Below, one piece after another: positions 15,037 to 23,613 of a DNA stretch of 29,522 bases (position 1 is the stretch's first letter; the number at the start of each line of letters is the position of its first letter). The position numbers and the translations under genes are program-made. The notes beneath the pieces were generated by a model. It searched no databases. It saw nothing but the letters and a program-made list of their open reading frames with translations, and was not told the origin of the DNA. This stretch comes from DATHTC01 sp050262775 (GTDB lineage Bacteria > Actinomycetota > Thermoleophilia > Gaiellales > Gaiellaceae): NCBI GenBank assembly GCA_050262775.1, contig JBLNEO010000111.1:1-29522 (forward strand), written 5' to 3'.

Positions 15037-17099
15037 CGCTGACGATCCTCGAGGGCTCGACGTTCTGCATCTGCGACGACCGCGGGGACATCGGCGGCGA
15101 GACGACCGGGTTCTTCGCCGACGACACCCGCTTCCTGTCCGCGCTGCGGCTGACCGTTAACGGCCAGCGCCCGCTCCTGCTCTCGTCGGACAAGGTCGAG
15201 TACTTCTCGGCCGCGTTCTTCCTCCGCAACCCGCAGGCCGGCGGCCTCGCCCAGGACGCGCTCTCGATCGCCCGGCACCGGTTCGTCGGGCAGGGGATGC
15301 GCGAGCACGTGCTGATCCGCAACGAGTCGATGGAGACCGTCGCCTTCACCGTCGGCCTGGAGCTCGCCGCCGACTTCGCGGACATCTTCGCCGTCAAGGA
15401 CCGCGACTTCGCGCTCGGCGACCCGCTGAACGCGCCGCCGCTGCCGCCGCCCGCGAAGGCCGACTGGGACCCGGAGCACGGGCAGTTCGTGCTCGAGGAG
15501 CGCGGCGAGGGGTGGCACGCGCGGACGCAGGTCATCGTCTCCGAGTCAGGCGAGGTCGGCGACGGCGCTCTGACCTGGGAGCTCCGGCTCGAGCCGCGCG
15601 GCGAGTGGCGGCTCGACCTCGACGTCTACGTGTCCGCCGACGGCGTCGCGGTCACGCCGCGCCAGGCGGAGCAGCAGTTCGGGACCGAGCTCGACCACAT
15701 CCGCGACTCGCTCGCGGCGTGGCAGCTCCAGGTGCCGCAGCTCCGGGGGACGTGGGATCCGCTCGTCCACTCGTTCGGCCGCTCGGTCGCCGACCTCGCC
15801 GCGCTGCGCATCCGCACGCACCGCGGGTTCGACAAGCTGCCCGCCGCCGGCATGCCGTGGTTCATGACCGTGTTCGGCCGCGACACGCTCATCACCTCGT
15901 ACCAGACGCTCCTCTTCGGGCCCGAGCTCGCCGTCGGCGCGCTGCGCGCGCTCGCGCGCCTGCAGGCGACCGAGGACCGGCCCGAGATCGACGCCGAGCC
16001 CGGGAAGATCTGCCACGAGGTGCGGCACGGGAAGGCGGCGCAGCGCTGGTTCCCCGTCTACTACGGCAGCGTCGACGCGACGCCGCTGTGGCTGATCCTC
16101 TTCTCGGAGGTCTTCCGCTGGACCGAGGACCTTGCGCTCGCGCGCGAGCTCCACCATCCGGCGATGCGCGCGCTCGAGTGGATCGACCGCTGGGGCGACC
16201 GCGACGGCGACGGCTTCGTCGAGTACGGCCGGCGGACGGAGCGTGGGCTCGCGAACCAGTCGTGGAAGGACTCGGAGGACTCGCAGCGGTTCGCCGACGG
16301 CCGCATCGCGACGGGACCGATCGCGCCCTGCGAGGTGCAGGGCTACGTCTACGACGCGAAGCGCCGCATGGCGGAGCTCGCGCGCACGGCGTGGCGCGAC
16401 CGGGAGCTCGCGGCCCGGCTCGACGCCGACGCGGACGCCCTGCAGCGCCGGTTCGACGACGCCTTCTGGATCGACGACCGCGGCGGCTACTACGCGCTCG
16501 CCCTCGACGGCGACAAGCGTCCGGTCGATTCGCTCTCGTCGAACATCGGGCACCTGCTCTGGAGCGGCATCGTCCCCGAGGAGCGGGTCGACTGCATCGT
16601 CGATGCGCTCGCGGGCGACGCGCTCTACTCGGGGTGGGGCGTCCGGACGATGTCCTCGGCCGACGCGGGCTACAACCCGCTCAGCTACCACAACGGCACC
16701 GTCTGGCCGCACGACAACTCCCTCATCGCCGCGGGGCTCGCGCGGTACGGCCGCTGGTTCGAGACGTTCCGGATGGCGCGCCGCATGCTCGAGGCGTCGG
16801 CCTACTTCGGCTACGAGCTGCCGGAGGTGTTCGCGGGGCTGCCGCGCACCGAGACGCCGTTCCCGATCGCCTACCCGACGGCGGCGCGCCCGCAGGCGTG
16901 GGCGGCGGGGACGCCCGTGCTGCTGCTCCGGCTCCTGCTCGGGCTCGAGCCGGACGCGGGCCGCCACGTGCTCCAGTCGGTGGGACCGGCGGAGCTGCCG
17001 TCGTGGGTCGGCGAGGTCCGCCTCAGCGGCGTGCGCGCGTTCGGGAGCGTGTGGGACGTCGTGGTCGAGCGCGGCGTGACGACGGTGCGGCCGGCGTGA
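15033..17099 (+). CDS. Glycogen-debranching-like glycoside hydrolase ((alpha/alpha)6 barrel)
   Basis: A 688-aa cytosolic protein. Residues about 1-200 resemble the N-terminal domain of bacterial glycogen-debranching enzymes (GDE_N_bis), with GGETTGFFADDTRFLS near the start. From about 260 the (alpha/alpha)6 catalytic barrel follows, with GMPWFMTVFGRDTLIT (about 273-288), NQSWKDSEDS (about 409-418), YNPLSYHNGTVWPHDN (about 547-562) and a late PYPTAARPQAW-like segment. This matches the amylo-alpha-1,6-glucosidase/MGH1-like group. It probably hydrolyses alpha-glucosidic linkages, but the true substrate could be a small compatible solute or oligosaccharide rather than glycogen. The GTG start overlaps the SDR stop, and the stop overlaps the GT4 start (GTGA on both sides), linking it closely to the glycosyltransferase. 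Confidence 0.88.
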   Translation: MTLTILEGSTFCICDDRGDIGGETTGFFADDTRFLSALRLTVNGQRPLLLSSDKVEYFSAAFFLRNPQAGGLAQDALSIARHRFVGQGMREHVLIRNESMETVAFTVGLELAADFADIFAVKDRDFALGDPLNAPPLPPPAKADWDPEHGQFVLEERGEGWHARTQVIVSESGEVGDGALTWELRLEPRGEWRLDLDVYVSADGVAVTPRQAEQQFGTELDHIRDSLAAWQLQVPQLRGTWDPLVHSFGRSVADLAALRIRTHRGFDKLPAAGMPWFMTVFGRDTLITSYQTLLFGPELAVGALRALARLQATEDRPEIDAEPGKICHEVRHGKAAQRWFPVYYGSVDATPLWLILFSEVFRWTEDLALARELHHPAMRALEWIDRWGDRDGDGFVEYGRRTERGLANQSWKDSEDSQRFADGRIATGPIAPCEVQGYVYDAKRRMAELARTAWRDRELAARLDADADALQRRFDDAFWIDDRGGYYALALDGDKRPVDSLSSNIGHLLWSGIVPEERVDCIVDALAGDALYSGWGVRTMSSADAGYNPLSYHNGTVWPHDNSLIAAGLARYGRWFETFRMARRMLEASAYFGYELPEVFAGLPRTETPFPIAYPTAARPQAWAAGTPVLLLRLLLGLEPDAGRHVLQSVGPAELPSWVGEVRLSGVRAFGSVWDVVVERGVTTVRPA

Positions 17100-18133
17100 G
17101 GGTCGCGATCCTCAGCCCCGTGTGGTTCCCGGTGCCGCCGACGGGCTACGGCGGGATCGAGGCGATCGTGTCGCTGCTCGCGGACGGCCTCGCGGACGCC
17201 GGGCACGACGTCGTGCTGTACGCCTCCGGCGACTCGCACACGCGGGCCGAGCTCCGCTCCGTCTTCGACACCGCCCCGAGCGAGTGGATCGGCCACAGCT
17301 TCTGGGAGCTCCGGCACGCGCTCTCCGCGCTCATCGACTCCGACGAGTTCGAGATCCTGAACGACCACACCGGCCTCGTCGGGCTGATGCTGACGGGGCT
17401 CGTCCGCACGCCGTCGGTGCACACGGTCCACGGCCCGCTGACCGGCGAGCCGGGCCTCCTCTACGAGCAGGCGTGCCGCGTCAACGCGCGCGCGAAGCTG
17501 ATCTCGCTGTCGCTCAACCAGCGCAAGCCGCGCCCGAACCTGCCGTGGATCGCGAACGTGCCGAACGCGCTCGACTTCTCGCTCTACCCGGTCTCGCCGC
17601 ACCGCGGCGACTACCTCCTGTTCCTCGGGCGGATGAGCCCGGACAAGGGCTGCCACCGGGCGGTCGCGGTCGCGCGCGCCGCCGGCCTGCCGCTCAAGAT
17701 CGCGGGCAAGAACCGCGAGCCGCTCGAGCAGCAGTACTTCCACGAGTTCGTCGAGCCGCACCTCGGCGACGGGATCGAGTTCCTCGGCGAGGTCACGCAC
17801 GGCGAGAAGGTCGAGCTGCTGCAGAACGCGCGCGCGACGCTCTTTCCGATCGAGTGGGAGGAGCCGTTCGGCCTCGTGATGATCGAGTCGATGGCGTGCG
17901 GGACGCCGGTGATCGCCACGCGCTGGGGCGCGGTGCCCGAGGTGATCCAGGACGGGCTCGACGGGATCGTCGTCCCCACGTCCCGCGACATGGTCGCCGC
18001 GCTCGAGGCCGCCGATGCGCTCGACCCGATCGAGATCCGGGCGTCGGCCGAGGCGAAGTTCTCCGCGGAGCGGATGGTCGGCGGGTACCTGCGCGCCTAC
18101 GAGGACGCGATCTCCGCCGACGCCTCCTCCTGA
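17096..18133 (+). CDS. GT4-family glycosyltransferase
   Basis: A 345-aa GT-B fold enzyme. The N-terminal Rossmann domain opens with VAILSPVWFPVPPTGYGG (glycine loop for the acceptor side). The C-terminal domain has FLGRMSPDKG (about 180-190) and the retaining GT4 E-x7-E signature in EEPFGLVMIESMACGTPVI (about 258-276), with E contacts to the nucleotide sugar. It lacks a membrane segment. The paired debranching-like hydrolase suggests joint metabolism of an alpha-glucan or a glucosylated metabolite, but donor and acceptor are not determinable from sequence. It is last in the operon, and its 3' end overlaps the convergent MFS gene by 37 bases. Confidence 0.9.
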   Translation: MRVAILSPVWFPVPPTGYGGIEAIVSLLADGLADAGHDVVLYASGDSHTRAELRSVFDTAPSEWIGHSFWELRHALSALIDSDEFEILNDHTGLVGLMLTGLVRTPSVHTVHGPLTGEPGLLYEQACRVNARAKLISLSLNQRKPRPNLPWIANVPNALDFSLYPVSPHRGDYLLFLGRMSPDKGCHRAVAVARAAGLPLKIAGKNREPLEQQYFHEFVEPHLGDGIEFLGEVTHGEKVELLQNARATLFPIEWEEPFGLVMIESMACGTPVIATRWGAVPEVIQDGLDGIVVPTSRDMVAALEAADALDPIEIRASAEAKFSAERMVGGYLRAYEDAISADASS

Positions 18134-19386
18134 GGCAGCGTCCGCGGCGGCATCGAGGGCAGGCCGTGCCGGCCGTCGTCCGTTCGTCCGAGCGTGCGGA
18201 CGTCGCGCGAGAGGAGCGCGAGCGACTGCACGGCGAGGAACAGCGCGCCGAAGAGGAGGATCGCCTCCTCGGTGCCGACGCGCGCCGCGAGCGGCCCGGC
18301 GATCGTCAGCCCGATCGGGATCACCACGAAGGAGCCGAGCTGGTCCCACGCGCTCACGCGCGAGAGGCGGTCGCCGGGGACGTGCTGCTGGAGCGCGGTG
18401 TCCCAGAGGACGCCGAAGAGCTCGAAGCCGAAGCCGGCGACCGCCCCGGCCAGCAGCAGCAGCGGCAGCGGCACGGCGAAGGCGAGCGCGAGGAACTCGC
18501 CGACCGCGAGCAGGACCGCGAGCTGCGCGAGGAGCAGCGGGTGCCGGGGCCGGAGGCGCAGCGAGACGAGGCCGCCGGCCACGAGGCCGATGCTCACCGA
18601 CGCGGTGAAGAACCCCCACGCCTGCGCGCCACCGAGCTCCTCCTTCGCGACCACGGGGCCGAGGACGACGACGCCGGCGGAGTTGGCGAGGTTGCCGAGC
18701 GCGGCGGCGGCGACGATCACCCACAGCCACTCGCGCGCGCGGAACTCGCCCCACCCCTCGCGCAGCTCGCGGACGAGGTCGTGCGCGCGCGCCGGCGCGC
18801 GCGGGAGCCGGATCCGCGCCAGGAAGGCGGCGCTCGCGAGGAACGTCAGCGCGTCGAACCCGATCGCCCACCCGGAGCCGACGGCCGCGACGACGATCCC
18901 CGCGAGCGCGGCGCCGAGGATCTGGGTCGAGCTCTGCGAGAGGCGCAGCAGCGCATTCGCCTGCTGGAGGCGGCCGGCGCTGACGACCTGCGGCACCAGC
19001 CCGACCGACGCCGGGAAGAAGAAGGCGGTGGCCGCGCCGCGCAGCGCCTGGAGCACGGCCACGTGCCACAGCTCGGCGCGGCCGGTGAGGAGCAGCACGG
19101 CGACGCTGCCCTGCGCGGCGAACATCAGCAGGTCGGTGCCGAGCATCAGGAGGTTTCGCGGGACGCGGTCGGCCCACACGCCGCCGAACAGGGTCAGCAC
19201 GATCTGCGGCACCCACGACGCGGCGAGGATCAGCCCGAGGTCGGTGGCCGACCCGCCGAGGTCGTCGAGCACCGCGAACGCGAGCGCGACGGGCGCGAAC
19301 GCGCTCCCGAGGAGCGAAGCCGTCCGGCCGAGGAAGAGGAGGCGGAAGTCGCGCTCGTGGAGCGCGCCCGCCGCGTCACGCAGCAC
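18097..19386 (-). CDS. MFS transporter (drug/metabolite exporter type)
   Basis: A 429-aa protein with about 10-12 hydrophobic segments. It starts FRLLFLGRTASLLGSAFAPVAL and has the loop 2-3 motif GGVWADRVPRNLLM (about 69-82), the layout of the MFS_3/EntS-like export branch that includes macrolide and siderophore exporters. The GTG start at 19386 is preferred because GGAG lies five bases upstream and it overlaps the MBL stop by 11 bases; an in-frame ATG at 19416 would add ten residues lacking homology-like features. The C-terminal tail is hydrophilic. It is the last gene of the glycosylase-metB-MBL-MFS cluster. The substrate is unknown. Confidence 0.9.
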   Translation of the reverse strand: MLRDAAGALHERDFRLLFLGRTASLLGSAFAPVALAFAVLDDLGGSATDLGLILAASWVPQIVLTLFGGVWADRVPRNLLMLGTDLLMFAAQGSVAVLLLTGRAELWHVAVLQALRGAATAFFFPASVGLVPQVVSAGRLQQANALLRLSQSSTQILGAALAGIVVAAVGSGWAIGFDALTFLASAAFLARIRLPRAPARAHDLVRELREGWGEFRAREWLWVIVAAAALGNLANSAGVVVLGPVVAKEELGGAQAWGFFTASVSIGLVAGGLVSLRLRPRHPLLLAQLAVLLAVGEFLALAFAVPLPLLLLAGAVAGFGFELFGVLWDTALQQHVPGDRLSRVSAWDQLGSFVVIPIGLTIAGPLAARVGTEEAILLFGALFLAVQSLALLSRDVRTLGRTDDGRHGLPSMPPRTLPQEEASAEIASS

Positions 19387-20224
19387 GCTTGCTCCAGTAG
19401 CGCGCGAGCCCCGCATAGGACTGCTCGAGCGGGATCGCCGAGTCGATCGCCGCCCGGATCTCGTCCTCGACCCCGAGGTCGGCGCCCGCCTCGGCCGCGA
19501 AGGCGGCGGCGTCGGCGACGCGGCGCGCGAGCTCGGCCCAGCGCTCGAGGCGCGCCCGGAGCTCGGCGAGGTGCCGCCCGACGTCGTCCGCGACGCCGAA
19601 GTGCGTCAGCGCCAGGCGCCGCGGGGCCTGTCGCTCGAGCTCGTCGATGGTGGCGAGCCACGCCTCGACGTCGATCTCGGGGGGCGGCGTCGGCGGGAGC
19701 ACGACCGTGCTCGGCTGGATGCGCACGCCCGCGGCGTCGCCGGCGTAGAGCGTCCCGTCGCCGTCGAGGTAGCAGACGTGGTGCGAGGCGTGCCCGGGCG
19801 TGGGGAAGCAGGCGAGACCGACCACGCGGTCGCCGACGACGCGCACGTTTCCCTCCGGCACCGGCGCGAGCTCCCCCCACAGGTCGTCGAACGCGTCGCC
19901 GTAGAGCCGCCGCGCGCTCGCCTCCAGGCGCGAGGGGTCGACGAGATGCGGCGCGCCGACCTCCGAGACGTGCACCTCGAGGTCGGGGTGCTCGCGAACG
20001 ATCGCGCCGGCCGCGCCCGCGTGGTCGAGGTGGATGTGCGACAGCAGCAGGTGCCGGAGCTCGTGGAGGGCGACGCCGCGCTCCCGCAGCCCGGCCTTCA
20101 GCGCGGGCAGGTCGGACGAGGGGCCGCAGTCGTGGAGCGCGAGCCCGTCCTCCGTCTCGAGCAGGTAGGCGCCGATCACGCGTGCGCGCCCGCGGTGGCG
20201 CAGGTCGAGCGGACGCGGCTTCAC
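19376..20224 (-). CDS. Metallo-beta-lactamase-fold hydrolase
   Basis: A 282-aa protein with the dinuclear metal motif SHIHLDHAG (H63, H65, D67, H68). A further histidine lies in PTPGHASHH (about 143-151), a bridging aspartate in YAGDAAG (about 160-166) and a late histidine in THFG (about 210). The roughly 65-residue C-terminal helical region after the core recalls the GloB/LACTB2-like and thioesterase-like branch, which acts on thioesters, lactones or nucleic acid ends. No signal peptide is present, so it is cytosolic. The GTG start lies 10 bases after the metB-like stop. Substrate unknown. Confidence 0.88.
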   Translation of the reverse strand: MKPRPLDLRHRGRARVIGAYLLETEDGLALHDCGPSSDLPALKAGLRERGVALHELRHLLLSHIHLDHAGAAGAIVREHPDLEVHVSEVGAPHLVDPSRLEASARRLYGDAFDDLWGELAPVPEGNVRVVGDRVVGLACFPTPGHASHHVCYLDGDGTLYAGDAAGVRIQPSTVVLPPTPPPEIDVEAWLATIDELERQAPRRLALTHFGVADDVGRHLAELRARLERWAELARRVADAAAFAAEAGADLGVEDEIRAAIDSAIPLEQSYAGLARYWSKRAA

Positions 20225-20234
20225 GGCGCCGCCG

Positions 20235-21383
20235 CTAGTCGACGGCGGCCGCCGACGCGACGAGCGCCTGCTCGAGGTCCTCGAGCAGGTCGTCCGCCGA
20301 CTCGATCCCGACCGAGAGGCGGATCAGCTCCGGCGGCGCGGCGAACGGCGCCTCGGCGGTGGACGCGTGCGTCATCCTCGCCGGCAGCTCGATCAGGCTC
20401 TCGACGCCGCCGAGCGACTCCGCCAGGCGGAAGAGCGTCGTCGAGCGGCAGAGCTCGAGCGCCTGCGCCTCGGAGCGGGCGAGGAACGAGACCATCCCGC
20501 CGAAGTCGCGCATCTGACGCGCCGCGAGCTCGTGCATCGGGTGCGACGGGAGCCCCGGGTAGAGCACGCGCGCGACGCCGTCGTGGCCCTCGAGCCACTC
20601 GGCGACCCGACGCGCATTCTCGCTGTGCTTTCGCATCCGCAACGCGAGCGTCTTGATCCCGCGCAGCACGAGCCACGCGTCGAAGGGGCCCGGCACCACC
20701 CCGAGCGACTTCTGCAGGAAGCGCAGGCGCTCGGCGATCGTGTGGTCGTTCGTGGCGACGAAGCCGCCGACGACGTCGGAATGGCCGCCGAGGTACTTCG
20801 TCGTCGAGTGCAGCACGACGTCGGCGCCGAGCGCGAGCGGGTGCTGGAGGTACGGCGTGGCGAACGTGTTGTCGACGACCACGATCGCGCCGACGGCGTG
20901 CGCGGCGTCGGAGATCGCGCGGATGTCGAGCACGTTCAGCATCGGGTTCGAGGGCGACTCGAGCCACACGAGGCGCGTGCGCTCGTCCATGTGGGCGGCC
21001 GCGTCGGCGTTCAGCTCCTCGGCCGGGACGTAGTCGTAGACGTAGCCCTTCGGGGCGTAGACCTGCGAGGTCATGCGGTAGACGCCGCCGTACACGTCCG
21101 CGACGAGCACCGTCCGGTCGCCCGGGTCGAGCAGGTGCATGAGCGTCGTCGTCGCGCCGATGCCCGACGCGTACGCGAGCCCGTGGCCGGCCTCCTCGAG
21201 CGACGCGAGCGCGGTCTCGAGCGCGGTCCGGGTGGGGTTCGCGACGCGCGAGTAGTCGTAGCCCTTGTGCTCGCCGACGGCGTCCTGCGCGTAGGTCGAC
21301 GTCTGGTAGATCGGCGTGATCACCGCGCCGGTGGCGGGATCCGGCTCCTGTCCGTCGTGGATGGCGCGCGTCTCGAAGTCCAT
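20235..21383 (-). CDS. metB: Cystathionine gamma-synthase / gamma-lyase (Cys/Met metabolism PLP enzyme)
   Basis: A 382-aa fold-type I PLP enzyme of the Cys/Met metabolism family. It has TPIYQTSTY (23-31), YSRVANPTR (44-52), the SGIGATTT cofactor-phosphate loop (about 73-80), DNTFATPYLQ (171-180) and the PLP lysine K196 in HSTTKYLGGHSD. Length is typical. The family contains synthase (cysteine to cystathionine), gamma-lyase (cystathionine to cysteine) and sulfhydrylase activities that cannot be separated by eye. With the CBS enzyme at 24762-26165, transsulfuration is the likely role. The ATG overlaps the upstream glycosylase stop by one base (TGATG). A TAGCAT nine bases upstream could be an internal promoter. 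Confidence 0.9.
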   Translation of the reverse strand: MDFETRAIHDGQEPDPATGAVITPIYQTSTYAQDAVGEHKGYDYSRVANPTRTALETALASLEEAGHGLAYASGIGATTTLMHLLDPGDRTVLVADVYGGVYRMTSQVYAPKGYVYDYVPAEELNADAAAHMDERTRLVWLESPSNPMLNVLDIRAISDAAHAVGAIVVVDNTFATPYLQHPLALGADVVLHSTTKYLGGHSDVVGGFVATNDHTIAERLRFLQKSLGVVPGPFDAWLVLRGIKTLALRMRKHSENARRVAEWLEGHDGVARVLYPGLPSHPMHELAARQMRDFGGMVSFLARSEAQALELCRSTTLFRLAESLGGVESLIELPARMTHASTAEAPFAAPPELIRLSVGIESADDLLEDLEQALVASAAAVD

Positions 21384-22489
21384 CAGCGCTCGATGCTATC
21401 CGCGCGCACCCATCGTCGGAGGTCGTCCAGGACGCGGTCGATCGCCGGCACGGGCGCGTCCTCCCACCAGAGGCCGTTGACGCGCAGCACGTTCGCCCTC
21501 CGGTCGTGGACGACGTCGACGCGGCCCGCGAGGAGGCCGCCGTGGAGGATCGGGAGCACGTAGTAGCCGAACTCGCGCTTCGCCGGCGGCACGTAGATCT
21601 CGAGCTTGTAGCGGAAGCCCCAGAGCTCCTCCGCGCGCCTGCGGTCGTACACGAGCGGGTCGAACGGGGAGAGCACGGTCGTCCGCCCGCGGAACGGCCG
21701 GCGGTCGGCGAGCAGGTCGCGGTGCACGTACCAGGGACCCTTCAGCCCCTCGACCTCGTGCGGGACGAGCACCTCGTCGCGCACGAGCGCGCGGAAGGCC
21801 TCGTCGACGGGAAGCAGCCAGAACGAGTGGACGCGCTTGAACCCGGAGGCCGTCATCGGCCCGACCTGGCGGAAGCGCTCCTCGACGTGGCGCCGCGCGG
21901 CCGCGGCCGCCGGCAGGGGCTTCGCCGGTGGGACGACCCGCTCGGCGAGGTCCCACACGCGCTCCTGCCCGACGCGCCCCGCGACGAGCACCTCGCCCTG
22001 CCGCCACAGGAACTCGAGCAACTGGCCGACGTTCTTGCCGTGCGTCCAGCCGGTCGAGACCCACGGCCGCACCGAGCGGTCTTCGAGCTCGCTCTGGCGC
22101 AGCGGGCCGCGGCGTCGGAGGGTCGAGAGCACGTACCGGCGGAAGGCGGCGTTGTCCTCCAGCCACCTGCCGACCCGAGCCTCGCGCTCGCTCGGGAACC
22201 GCTTCCCGACCGCCCGGACGAGCGGCCAGTCGTCGAGCGGGTGCAGGAAGGCGCGCCACGTGAACAGCTCGCGGTCCTCCCAGAGCAGCCGGTCGAGCTC
22301 GGCGACGTCGTAGGGCCCGAGGCGCGAGAACAGGACGAGGTGCTCCGAGCGCGCGATCGACCGCGTCGGGTCGAGCTGCAGCGGGCCCGTGTCGCGGACG
22401 ACCTCGAGGATCGACCGCGGCCGCGGGGCGTCGAGGCGTGTCGCCCGGACGGCGAGACGGCGGGCCTCCGTCAGCGTGAGCGTGTCCAC
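21383..22489 (-). CDS. Winged-helix DNA glycosylase, YcaQ/AlkX-like (second of tandem pair)
   Basis: A 368-aa protein of the HTH_42 winged-helix superfamily. The N-terminal LTLTEARRLAVRA and GPLQLDPTRSIARSEHLVLFSRLG carry the Q-x-D signature (Q38, D40) of the AlkX/YcaQ branch; AlkZ proper has Q-x-Q. The C-terminal half has LSPFDPLVYDRRRAEELWGF and YYVLPILHGGLLAGRVDVVHDRR, the beta-rich end of the family. Characterised members unhook DNA interstrand crosslinks or excise bulky N7-alkylated purines. The GTG start at 22489 overlaps the preceding paralogue by 19 bases with GGAG just upstream. The exact substrate is unknown, and older annotations would call it a winged-helix DNA-binding protein. 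Confidence 0.82.
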   Translation of the reverse strand: MDTLTLTEARRLAVRATRLDAPRPRSILEVVRDTGPLQLDPTRSIARSEHLVLFSRLGPYDVAELDRLLWEDRELFTWRAFLHPLDDWPLVRAVGKRFPSEREARVGRWLEDNAAFRRYVLSTLRRRGPLRQSELEDRSVRPWVSTGWTHGKNVGQLLEFLWRQGEVLVAGRVGQERVWDLAERVVPPAKPLPAAAAARRHVEERFRQVGPMTASGFKRVHSFWLLPVDEAFRALVRDEVLVPHEVEGLKGPWYVHRDLLADRRPFRGRTTVLSPFDPLVYDRRRAEELWGFRYKLEIYVPPAKREFGYYVLPILHGGLLAGRVDVVHDRRANVLRVNGLWWEDAPVPAIDRVLDDLRRWVRADSIER

Positions 22490-23613
22490 GTCTCCGCCCC
22501 GACGATCGTCGCGAGCCCCGAGAGCGCCCGCGCCAGCGCCTCGTCGAGCGCGGCGCTCGCGCGGACGCCCCGCTCGCGGTGGAACGCGACCAGCCGCAGC
22601 TCGCGTGCCTTGCGGTCGGTCTTGAGATCGGCGCGGCCGACGATGCGGTCGCGCCACACGAGCGGGAGCACGTAGTAGCCGTACACGCGCTCGGGGGCGG
22701 GCTTGTACACCTCGATCATCGGCGTGAAGCCGAACAGCCGCTCCACGAAGGGCTTGTCCCAGAGGAGGTTGTCGAAGGGCGCGATCAGGACCGATCCGCC
22801 CGTCGGCTCGACGAGCTCCGCGTCCGCGGGCACGTAGACCGGCGGCCCGCCGTCCTCGACGCGGAGGGGCCGGATCGCGCCCTCGTCGACGAGCGCGTCG
22901 AGGTGCGGCTGGAGCTGTGCGACGCCGCCGCGGAACCGGCAGTGCTCGCGTACGCCGGCGGCCGTCAGGGCCCCGCGGCCCTCGATCGCGCGCAGCGCGA
23001 AGCCGCGCCGGTACTCCGCCTCCGTCGGCACGGCGGCGTCCAGGTGCTCGCGCGGGATCACGCGCTCCGCGAGCTCGTACAGCCGCTGGAAGCCCTGCCT
23101 GCCCGCGGTGACGAGCGCGCCCGAGGAGTGCAGGTGCTCGAGGACGACCTTCGCCGGCTTCCAGTTCCACATCCCGCCCGGCCCCTTGCCGTCGAAGTGC
23201 CGCGACCCCAGCGGGCCGCGCTCCCGGATCGCCGCGAGCACCTCGTCCACGAGCGCCGGGTGCTTCGCGACGGCGTCCCCCCACCAGGGATGCCCGCCCT
23301 TGAGGCGCTCCATCTCGAACCGGTGCAGCCCGTAGTCCTCGATCGCGATCAGGCACATCTCGTGCGCCCAGAACTCGAACAGCCGCCCCTGCACGAGCAG
23401 CTCCGACACCGCGTCGGCCGGGTGGTCGCCGATCCGCGCGCCGAGCGTGATCCGGTGCGCGCGCTCCACCGTGGAGATCGAGTCGAGCTGGACGCAGGAG
23501 AGGCGCCGGACCGTCGCGTACACGTCGTCGGCGGTGCCGCGCCGCGGGCGCGTCGCGTACCGTTGCCACCCGACGACGTGCCGCCGGAGGGCGGCGATCC
23601 CGATCGTGGACAT
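22471..23613 (-). CDS. Winged-helix DNA glycosylase, YcaQ/AlkX-like (first of tandem pair)
   Basis: A 380-aa HTH_42 protein. Near the N-terminus, LSCVQLDSISTVERAHR gives the Q-x-D signature (Q42, D44). The middle has FEFWAHEMCLI and GKGPGGMWNWKPAKVVLEHLHSSG (winged-helix repeats), and the C-terminal part LIAPFDNLLWDKPFVERLFGF and YYVLPLVWRDRIVGRADLK. It is a paralogue of the gene that follows, but the two are clearly diverged. It probably removes alkylated or crosslinked bases from DNA. ATG 23613 is supported by AGGGAG a few bases upstream. Its first bases overlap the 5' end of the divergent methyltransferase. It leads the cluster that ends with the MFS exporter. Confidence 0.82.
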   Translation of the reverse strand: MSTIGIAALRRHVVGWQRYATRPRRGTADDVYATVRRLSCVQLDSISTVERAHRITLGARIGDHPADAVSELLVQGRLFEFWAHEMCLIAIEDYGLHRFEMERLKGGHPWWGDAVAKHPALVDEVLAAIRERGPLGSRHFDGKGPGGMWNWKPAKVVLEHLHSSGALVTAGRQGFQRLYELAERVIPREHLDAAVPTEAEYRRGFALRAIEGRGALTAAGVREHCRFRGGVAQLQPHLDALVDEGAIRPLRVEDGGPPVYVPADAELVEPTGGSVLIAPFDNLLWDKPFVERLFGFTPMIEVYKPAPERVYGYYVLPLVWRDRIVGRADLKTDRKARELRLVAFHRERGVRASAALDEALARALSGLATIVGAETWTRSR

